Part shown: positions 1-4,968 of the stretch, piece by piece | Layout: each line of letters opens with the position of its first letter | Position numbering within the stretch: the stretch's first letter is position 1 | Source: Lachnospiraceae bacterium UBA3821 | GTDB taxonomy: Bacteria; Bacillota; Clostridia; Lachnospirales; Lachnospiraceae | Length of the DNA: 17,830 nt | Assembly: GCA_002368865.1 (NCBI GenBank) | Contig: DFDT01000089.1 | Span: forward strand, 1,083-18,912 | Direction: 5' to 3' | Notes under the pieces: model-generated | Told to the model about the DNA's origin: nothing | What the model saw: only the letters and a program-made list of their open reading frames with translations | The model's database searches: none | Program-made: the position numbers and the translations under genes

Positions 1-5
1 CGCGG

Positions 6-524
6 TCAGACTTGATCTTGTGGATTGAGTGCTGGAACCGCCGATCCGTTCCTGCCCTTGGTGCTCAGAAAAATGGTATGCGTCCCATCCTCATACTCCG
101 CCTCCGGCATCTCCTTCAGCTTCATCTGCGCCGTATACTGATACTTCCCACCCCCGAAGGGATCGAAGTCACAGATGAAGATCACAAAGCTGTCCGGCAG
201 ATCTTCGTACTCCATGCCCGCCAGCATTAACTCCACATCGATCTGTCCGTGGTAATACCTAGCCCGTTTTAAAATCTTTCGGTTGAGCACCTGCATTTCG
301 ACGTTGTACCGAGTATTCTCCTCGTCCTCGCAAAACACATCGAGTCGTATCCCTTTCTGCTCCGGGTGGTAAACAATACTCTTCTCATAACTGATCTCCA
401 CACGCTGAATGTCCTTACCGAGAAGACAGCTTAAGAATGCCTTGCTGTTGTCCCCGTCCATCATCGCCGCAGCAAAAAGGAAGTTGTCCTTGATCGTCTA
501 TTCCTGTAATGTTTTCTTTGTCAT
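6..524 (-). pseudogene. Rpn/PD-(D/E)XK-family transposase-like nuclease, broken
   Basis: This is the N-terminal part of a Rpn-type (recombination-promoting nuclease, PD-(D/E)XK transposase-like) protein. The readable body begins MMDGDNSKAFLSCLLG and contains the family's RLDVFCEDEENTRYNVEMQV stretch, whose D and E-x-Q residues belong to the PD-(D/E)XK core, then YYHGQID and DSFVIFICDFDPFG. An ATG at 524 with a GAGGAGG site upstream starts MTKKTLQE, but codon 9 (498-500) is TAG; after it the frame reads TIKDNFLFAAAMMDGD, the usual N-terminus of the family. So a single nonsense codon interrupts the gene. The other end also looks broken: after TKGRNGSAVP the expected helix is replaced by a short tail and a stop at 6-8, where family members run to roughly 280-300 residues. 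Restart at the ATG near 464 could give a 152-residue fragment. Family call is confident; loss of function is inferred. Confidence 0.8.
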
Positions 525-561
525 ACATCGTTTCCTCCTCCACAGAGGAATCCGCAAATTA

Positions 562-591
562 ATTATATGGCAATTTATGATAACAAGCCAA
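562..591 (-). promoter_or_regulatory. Candidate sigma-A promoter of the Rpn-like gene
   Basis: On the minus strand TTGGCT (586-591) is followed after 18 nt by a perfect TATAAT (562-567). It lies about 38 nt upstream of the ATG at 524 in an AT-rich stretch. The -35 is weak (TTGGCT against TTGACA). Confidence 0.45.
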
Positions 592-627
592 TGGCAAATT
601 TAAGCAATATACATACCATCAACGGTA

Positions 628-1176
628 TTAATTGTTTTCTTTCACAATCCCATATACCAAAGCATCCGAATATGTTCCATCATGACGCAAATAATATTCC
701 TTAAATCTTCCTTCATAAGTCATTCCGCATTTCCTCATAACTGCACCCGAAGCAGGATTATCTATGTCATGCTTTGCCATAATTCTGTGCATTCCCACTT
801 CTTCAAATAAAAATGCAATAACCGATGCCAATGCTTCACTGGTAATACCTTTATTCCAAAAATCATAGCCAATGCAATATCCCACCTCGCAGTTATTGCG
901 CAAATTATCTATCGCCATCACAGAAATACTACCTATCATCTTACCTTCATATTCGATTGCCCAATGATATGTGCTCTCATTTTCATAGTCTTTAATGACC
1001 ATCTCTAAAAATGGGATTATGTCTGAAGCTTTACTGTATGTCGTCCATGACAAATACTTTGTCACTCTTTCATCGCCGGCATAGTGTTCAAACATTTCCG
1101 CTGCATCTGACAATCTATACCTTCTAAGTAACAGTCTATTTGTACGAATCTCTTTTGTTCCTTTATGAATTATCAT
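628..1176 (-). CDS. GNAT family N-acetyltransferase (RimJ/RimL-like)
   Basis: This is a 182-residue acetyltransferase of the GNAT superfamily, closest in layout to RimJ/RimL-type enzymes that move acetyl from acetyl-CoA to an amino group; the substrate cannot be read from sequence. Visible signs are the N-terminal strand IRTNRLLLRRYRLSDA, the central block CEVGYCIGYDFWNKGITSEA (acetyl-CoA site, equivalent to W-x-x-G-x-x-T/S-E-A), then DIDNPASGAVMRKCGMTYEG, where the N-P-A-S and K-C-G-M motifs are typical. I chose the ATG at 1176, which has GGAAAGG about 8 nt upstream; an in-frame TTG at 1197 is possible but has a poorer site. The gene is clearly AT-richer than its neighbours (about 33% GC in the 661-720 line, against about 58% in 1321-1380), which suggests separate acquisition. 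It has its own promoter candidate. Confidence 0.88.
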   Translation of the reverse strand: MIIHKGTKEIRTNRLLLRRYRLSDAAEMFEHYAGDERVTKYLSWTTYSKASDIIPFLEMVIKDYENESTYHWAIEYEGKMIGSISVMAIDNLRNNCEVGYCIGYDFWNKGITSEALASVIAFLFEEVGMHRIMAKHDIDNPASGAVMRKCGMTYEGRFKEYYLRHDGTYSDALVYGIVKENN

Positions 1177-1246
1177 ATTTCTGCCTTTCCTTTTCAAGCA
1201 TTTATACCGCTTTATCTGAATAGGGAACTTGATTTCCTCACTTTTT

Positions 1247-1274
1247 ATTATAGCATGGTATGACAGTTTTCCAA
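1247..1274 (-). promoter_or_regulatory. Candidate sigma-A promoter of the GNAT gene
   Basis: TTGGAA (1269-1274), a 16-nt spacer and a perfect TATAAT (1247-1252) on the minus strand. The -10 overlaps the TAA stop of the prfH-like gene (1248-1250), so the acetyltransferase promoter sits in the last codons of the preceding gene. Confidence 0.55.
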
Positions 1275-1697
1275 AAGTTTTTCTTGTGAGACCATCTTTC
1301 TCTTGAATTCCAGCCCCTCATACACCCGCACCGGGTTTCCCCGCACGATCTTGTAATGCTCTGCCCAGGCCTGATTGGTCTGCTTTGCGATTGCGCTCTC
1401 ATCCAGCGTATCATCCACTTCCTCTGCCTCCGGGATCACACTCACATCCACATACCAGTTTTTACGCTTGTGTCCGGAGCGGAAGGGGCTCTTGCAGATC
1501 CATAGCATTGTCCCCTCCAGACCTGACAGGTCTTTGGATGTTTCAAACAGGATAGAATGATAGCAGCCGTCCGGTCGTCCTTTCCGCGCTGAAAGCAGCA
1601 TGATATCCGAATATTCCACTTTTAACGCTTCATAGATTCCACACACGGCTCTCTGATATTCCTCCGGTCCCTGACCGGCACTGATCTGTAGGATCAT
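1248..1697 (-). CDS. prfH: Peptide chain release factor H-like protein lacking the GGQ segment
   Basis: This is a PrfH (RF-H) homologue. PrfH is a class I release-factor relative encoded next to RtcB; it acts on ribosomes with damaged 16S decoding centres so that RtcB can repair them. Recognisable parts are the N-terminus MILQISAGQGPEE, the TMLWICKSPFR..HKRKNW block (residues 63-81) and the C-terminal RGNPVRVYEG (119-128). Between about residues 100 and 105 the sequence jumps from VDDTLDESAI to AKQTNQAW. In the family this is where some 65-80 residues containing the catalytic GGQ loop lie. No GGQ is present (GQG at residues 8-10 belongs to the N-terminal motif). The protein is therefore 149 residues instead of about 205-215. 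The ATG (1695-1697) overlaps the upstream rtcB stop as ATGA, indicating translational coupling. Identity is confident; it is probably inactive in peptide release, and is either a decaying gene or one kept for another use. Confidence 0.82.
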   Translation of the reverse strand: MILQISAGQGPEEYQRAVCGIYEALKVEYSDIMLLSARKGRPDGCYHSILFETSKDLSGLEGTMLWICKSPFRSGHKRKNWYVDVSVIPEAEEVDDTLDESAIAKQTNQAWAEHYKIVRGNPVRVYEGLEFKRKMVSQEKLLENCHTML

Positions 1698-2742
1698 TTT
1701 CGATGCTCCCCCTTTCTTCTCCCTTCTTTCCGCTGCAACGCTTCTTTTCCGCTTCCGGCTTTAAAGCAATATACCGGCTTCAGCACCTCCGTCACTTCCA
1801 CCGTCTCCTGCACTGCATCCAGGATCTGCTCCAATCCCCGATACGCAAAGGGCGCCTCGTCCAAGGTATCTGCGCCGACACTGGTGGTATAGATTCCTTT
1901 CATTTCCTGCTTAAATGCAGCCACTGTATAGTGATTTTTCACTTCATCCCTGCGCAGTATCCTGCCGGAACCATGAGGCGCCGATTCATTCCAATCTGCA
2001 TTCCCCTTGCCAATTCCAAAGAATACACCATCACGCATGTTGATGGGAATGATCACTTCCTCGCCTTTCTTTGCAGAAATGGCACCTTTTCTGAGAATAT
2101 ACACGCTCGACATCAGAGATTCCTGCTCGCGTTCATGTAACGCCGATACAGCGTTTTCCGTCTTGTCTGTCTGCATAACTGTTATGATCTCTTCCACATA
2201 ATTGTGCACAGAAGAAAAACGCTCCTCCTCTTTCCACTTCATTCCTTTCGCAATCTCCTGCAGAATGATCTCCCGATTGAGCGCCGCATACTCCTGCACG
2301 GTTTTTACATCTGTCAGATAAGCTTCCATCAGTTCCTCCTCCAGATAGGTCATGGGATGCGGAACAGACTCTCCTCTTTCCTTCAACCGCCTCGTGCCCT
2401 GTTCCACATAGTATTCTGTCACCGCTTTCCCCAGATATCTGCTGCCTGTGTGCACTGTGACCCAATAGGCGCCGTCTATACTCTGATCCACCTCAATAAA
2501 ATGATTGCCGCCTCCCAGTGTACCAAGACTTAAGACCGCTCTGTCATAGCGCACACTGTCACCGGCAAGCAGTTTTTCAAAAGCAAATCCGGTCGTCATT
2601 CTATGGGGTTTCTGTCGCAGCGCAAAACCTGCCGGAACACACTCTCTGACCACCCGGTCCAGCTTTTCGAACTCTATATGTTTCACCGACACTCTCATAC
2701 AGGACACACCACCTCCGCATATTTCCCTTTGATAATCTCCAT
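1694..2742 (-). pseudogene. rtcB: RtcB-family RNA ligase, N-terminal deletion and frameshift
   Basis: This is an RtcB 3'-phosphate RNA ligase homologue of the type paired with PrfH. The intact portion from an ATG at 2698 (334 residues) keeps LGGGNHFIE (metal-site His, residue 66), HTGSRYLG (His 83), HNYVEE (His 165), RKGA, and the PHGSGR motif with the histidine that is guanylylated (His 242). The ancestral start is the ATG at 2742 after AGGAAAGG: it reads MEIIKGKYAEVVCPV and stops at TGA (2695-2697). The RtcB frame resumes one base shifted, at GVSCMRVSVKHIEFEKLDRV. Normal RtcB has about 60 more residues between these points, including MPDVH-x-G and the invariant D-x-G-C-G-M whose Asp and Cys bind Mn2+. 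These are missing, so ligation is very unlikely. The TGA overlaps the ATG at 2698 (ATGA) and a GGAGGTG precedes it, so restart is conceivable. It ends in ATGA overlap with prfH. Confidence 0.82.
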
Positions 2743-2760
2743 ATCTTATTTCCTTTCCTG

Positions 2761-2805
2761 GCAACGAATTTTTTCGCTATAAGTTTTATGCCTAAAATTC
2801 GCTGC
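2761..2805 (-). repeat. Inverted repeat in the rtcB leader
   Basis: On the minus strand, 12-nt arms (2794-2805 and 2761-2772) flank a 21-nt loop; 11 of 12 positions pair by Watson-Crick and the twelfth is G-U. It ends about 18 nt upstream of the ancestral rtcB ATG, next to its RBS. It could be an mRNA hairpin controlling translation or a protein-binding palindrome; there is no U-tract. Confidence 0.55.
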
Positions 2806-2818
2806 TAAAAAAGGGTAC

Positions 2819-2843
2819 AAAAAAGACACCTCAAAGAGGTGCC
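2819..2843 (-). terminator. Intrinsic terminator after the small ORF
   Basis: On the minus strand an 8-bp stem (GGCACCTC / GAGGTGTC, one G-U pair) with a TTT loop is followed directly by six Ts. It separates the flavin reductase/small-ORF transcript from rtcB, so rtcB needs its own promoter. Confidence 0.8.
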
Positions 2844-2886
2844 ACATCATCCAACCTGATCCACGCTTACGGAATCATTCCATACT

Positions 2887-2976
2887 TTACATACTGACAG
2901 AAAGGATTGCATGATCATACCCTTTGACTACTGTTTCCATGATTCTGTTTTCGATGTTCTTCTTTGTCTGTGTCAT
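2887..2976 (-). CDS. 29-residue small protein of unknown function
   Basis: The ATG at 2976 is preceded by a strong AGGAAAGGAG site 9 nt away, and a 29-codon frame starting MTQTKKNIENRIMETVV ends at TAA (2887-2889). A terminator follows 43 nt later. The upstream gene stops 88 nt before, with a hairpin in between. The peptide has a basic N-terminal half and no membrane segment or motif I recognise. It could be a genuine small protein at the end of the flavin reductase transcript or a leader-type peptide. Support is the RBS and the terminator position only. Confidence 0.45.
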   Translation of the reverse strand: MTQTKKNIENRIMETVVKGYDHAILSVSM

Positions 2977-2998
2977 CACGATCAGCTCCTTTCCTAGA

Positions 2999-3039
2999 CA
3001 GCCATCACCGGGACCATAAAAGTATCCCGGCAATGGCTG
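2999..3039 (-). other. Hairpin between the flavin reductase gene and the small ORF
   Basis: Arms CAGCCAT/ATGGCTG (7 bp) and CCGGGA/TCCCGG (6 bp) are separated by a symmetric two-base internal loop and close on an 11-nt apical loop. There is no T-run on either strand, so it is not a standard terminator. It lies 26 nt after the flavin reductase stop and just before the RBS of the 29-codon ORF, so mRNA 3'-end protection or translational control are both possible. Confidence 0.6.
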
Positions 3040-3064
3040 CATCTTCACGCATTCTTTGTATCAA

Positions 3065-3703
3065 TCACTCGTAGATTGGCTCGAAATCCTCCGGACCATG
3101 TCCGCACAACGGACATGAGAAATCTGCCGGAAGTTCGCTGCCTTCATAGACATAATTGCAGATCTTGCAGCGCCAGCCCACAATCTTTTTCTCCGCTTTG
3201 GACTGAGATGCATCAGCTTTTGGAATCTCAGCTTTGGGCTTCACCTTGGACTGATAGTCCGCATAGGTAAGGGGCGTATTCTCACTCAATACCTTGGCGT
3301 CCACCACTTCCGCAATGAACAGGGTATGACTGCCCAGATCATGGCTTTCCATCACTTTGCCGCTGATCACAGCACAAGCCTGCCAGTTCAGATAAGGCGC
3401 TCCGTTGACATCTACAGGACACTGGAGATTCGCAAACTTGTCCACGTTTCTGCCGGACTGAAATCCAAAATGCTGGATTGTGTAAAAATTGCAGGTACTG
3501 TCCAGCAGAGTCAATGCAAATACTCCGCTCTCTTTGATCAAGTCACAGGTATAGTTCGCATTGATCACCGAAATCGCAATCCTCGTGGGACTGTTTGCCA
3601 CCTGAATACCTGTATTGGTAATACAGCCGTTCACCTTGTCTCCGCACTTTGTAGAAAGCATGAACACACCGTAACTGAGGTTGTAAAGCGCTTTCTTGTC
3701 CAT
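3065..3703 (-). CDS. Flavin reductase-like/rubredoxin fusion protein (Hrb-type)
   Basis: This is a 212-residue cytosolic redox protein. Residues 1-155 form a flavin-reductase-like FMN-binding split-barrel domain (N-terminus ALYNLSYGVFMLSTK, then NGCITNTGIQVANSPTRIAISV and NYTCDLIKESG). A charged linker (155-175) leads to a C-terminal rubredoxin with Cys179-x-x-Cys182 and Cys197-x-x-Cys200 for one Fe. This is the layout of high-molecular-weight rubredoxin (Hrb), which in anaerobes such as Moorella passes electrons from NAD(P)H to flavodiiron proteins that reduce O2 or NO. The start at 3703 has AAGGAGG 7 nt upstream; an upstream TTG at 3721 would place the RBS inside the coding region. The neighbouring rubrerythrin supports an oxidative or nitrosative stress role. 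No flavodiiron protein is encoded in the window, so the acceptor is unknown. Confidence 0.9.
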   Translation of the reverse strand: MDKKALYNLSYGVFMLSTKCGDKVNGCITNTGIQVANSPTRIAISVINANYTCDLIKESGVFALTLLDSTCNFYTIQHFGFQSGRNVDKFANLQCPVDVNGAPYLNWQACAVISGKVMESHDLGSHTLFIAEVVDAKVLSENTPLTYADYQSKVKPKAEIPKADASQSKAEKKIVGWRCKICNYVYEGSELPADFSCPLCGHGPEDFEPIYE

Positions 3704-3760
3704 ACAATGTCCTCCTTGCAAATCTTATTTTCCGTATAGGTCTGCCTTATCCGCAAACAT

Positions 3761-4159
3761 CTACGCACTGACAAAAACCGCATCTTTCAACCTCTTGATG
3801 TCAGCCTCAGCCAGATTCATGCGAACCTGAAGTAACTCATGCTCCTCTTTATACTTTAAGGCCTCTGTCAGCTTTCTGTTCAGATCCAAATGCCCTTCTG
3901 CAATCAGTTTAATATTACGATCCACCTCGTTTTCAAGCGTAAGCTGCATCCTCTTCATATCAGTTTCTAATACACCTACCTTGGAGTCCAGCGAATCCAC
4001 CTTCGTTTCCAGAGAATCCACCTTCGTTTCCAGGGAATCCACCTTCGTTTCCAGAGAATCCACTTTCGTTTCCAACGAGCCTACCCTTATCTTCAGCTCG
4101 CGCACATCACTTCCAACTATTTCGAGTTTGTCAAGAATCAATTTGGTTTCTTCTGTCAT
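3761..4159 (-). CDS. Small heptad-repeat coiled-coil protein
   Basis: This is a 132-residue hydrophilic protein with no membrane segment. Residues about 27-75 are near-perfect heptads (SLETKVD repeated, then SLDSKVG and VLETDMK) with V and L in the a/d positions, so a parallel coiled coil is expected. The N-terminal TEETKLILDKLE and C-terminal helices (EHELLQVRMNLAEADIKRL) are also coiled-coil-like. The ATG at 4159 has AAAGGAG 10 nt upstream. It lies between rubrerythrin and the flavin reductase fusion (57 nt before the latter) and may share its transcript. Similar short coiled-coil proteins are common in Lachnospiraceae without known function. A scaffold or oligomerisation role is a guess. 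Confidence 0.75.
   Translation of the reverse strand: MTEETKLILDKLEIVGSDVRELKIRVGSLETKVDSLETKVDSLETKVDSLETKVDSLDSKVGVLETDMKRMQLTLENEVDRNIKLIAEGHLDLNRKLTEALKYKEEHELLQVRMNLAEADIKRLKDAVFVSA
3993..4076 (-). repeat. Four 21-bp tandem repeats within the coiled-coil gene
   Basis: Units 3993-4013, 4014-4034, 4035-4055 and 4056-4076 are almost identical at the DNA level (plus-strand core gaatccaccttcgtttcca). Each encodes one heptad. Degenerate units flank the block. The low divergence suggests recent copy-number expansion by slippage. Confidence 0.9.
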
Positions 4160-4317
4160 TTCAATTATCTCCTTTCTGTGATTCAACTGTTTGTTTCATC
4201 CTGAGTGTTCCTTCACACTCCTGTCGTTATCTTTAGAATGGAGTTATACGCAGAACCAAATCGACTCCGGTCCCGGTCTTGTCTTTTGTGCAAAAGAGCT
4301 GTAGTGCAAAGTACTTT

Positions 4318-4857
4318 TTAGCCAAAATATCTCTTGAGCAGTCCCTCAAACGCCTTACCGTGCCTTGCCTCGTCGCGAGCCATCTCATGAACGGTGTCAT
4401 GGATTGCGTCAAGATTTGCTGCTTTCGCGCGCTTTGCCAGATCAGTCTTGCCTGCGGTAGCGCCATTTTCCGCGTCCACTCTCATCTCCAGATTCTTCTT
4501 GGTGCTGTTTGTTACAACTTCACCCAACAGCTCTGCAAACTTCGCAGCATGCTCTGCCTCTTCAAATGCAGCCTTCTCATAGTACATACCGATCTCAGGA
4601 TAACCCTCTCTGTAAGCCACACGAGCCATAGCCAGATACATACCAACCTCAGAACATTCGCCCTCAAAATTGGAACGAAGATCTTTCAGAATGTCCTCGC
4701 TGACACCCTGTGCCACGCCAACTACATGCTCGGAAGCCCATACCTTCTCCTCGGTCTGTGCAATAAACTTGTCAGCACCCACATGACAGATCGGACACTC
4801 AGCCGGCGCAGCATCTCCCTCATACACGTAACCACATACAGAACATACAAATTTCAT
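4318..4857 (-). CDS. rbr: Reverse rubrerythrin (N-terminal rubredoxin, C-terminal diiron domain)
   Basis: This is a 179-residue peroxidase that reduces H2O2 to water in the cytosol of anaerobes. The rubredoxin domain comes first (Cys5-x-x-Cys8, Cys21-x-x-Cys24), then a four-helix ferritin-like diiron domain with ligand motifs in [21 protein letters not shown] and [10 protein letters not shown]. This is the reverse domain order typical of clostridial revRbr proteins, which take electrons directly or through an NAD(P)H:rubredoxin oxidoreductase. The ATG has AAGGAGG about 9 nt upstream. A palindrome resembling a PerR box sits just before the RBS, and PerR control is usual for this family in clostridia. 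The gene lies 158 nt before the coiled-coil gene, and the second rubredoxin-type protein downstream could be a partner. Confidence 0.93.
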   Translation of the reverse strand: MKFVCSVCGYVYEGDAAPAECPICHVGADKFIAQTEEKVWASEHVVGVAQGVSEDILKDLRSNFEGECSEVGMYLAMARVAYREGYPEIGMYYEKAAFEEAEHAAKFAELLGEVVTNSTKKNLEMRVDAENGATAGKTDLAKRAKAANLDAIHDTVHEMARDEARHGKAFEGLLKRYFG

Positions 4858-4872
4858 TTTGAAACCCTCCTT

Positions 4873-4887
4873 TTATTTTGATTAAAA
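4873..4887. promoter_or_regulatory. Candidate PerR box upstream of rubrerythrin
   Basis: The 15-mer TTATTTTGATTAAAA matches the PerR consensus TTATAATNATTATAA at 11 of 14 defined positions and lies immediately 5' of the RBS. The region is AT-rich, so chance matches are likelier than usual. Regulation of rubrerythrin by PerR is well established in clostridia. Confidence 0.4.
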
Positions 4888-4907
4888 TCTCCCAAAAGTT
4901 CTGTTTT

Positions 4908-4936
4908 ATTTTACCATAAAACTTCCCATATGAAAA
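4908..4936 (-). promoter_or_regulatory. Candidate rubrerythrin promoter
   Basis: TTTTCA (4931-4936), a 17-nt spacer and TAAAAT (4908-4913) on the minus strand, about 50 nt before the ATG. Both boxes are imperfect and the sequence is AT-rich, so the assignment is tentative. The PerR-like site lies just downstream, suitable for repression. Confidence 0.35.
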
Positions 4937-4968
4937 TAAACAAAATGTTAAATATCAGAATTTTATTT

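Noticed and set aside
3725..3760. 11-codon ORF between the coiled-coil and flavin reductase genes
   Set aside because: No RBS, and too short to support from sequence alone.
3993..4076. Tandem repeats considered as a CRISPR array
   Set aside because: Units are contiguous 21-mers without spacers and encode heptads in frame within a gene.
4204..4221. GAGTGT/ACACTC hairpin as the rubrerythrin terminator
   Set aside because: Only 6 bp, no T-run, and nearly 100 nt downstream of the stop codon.
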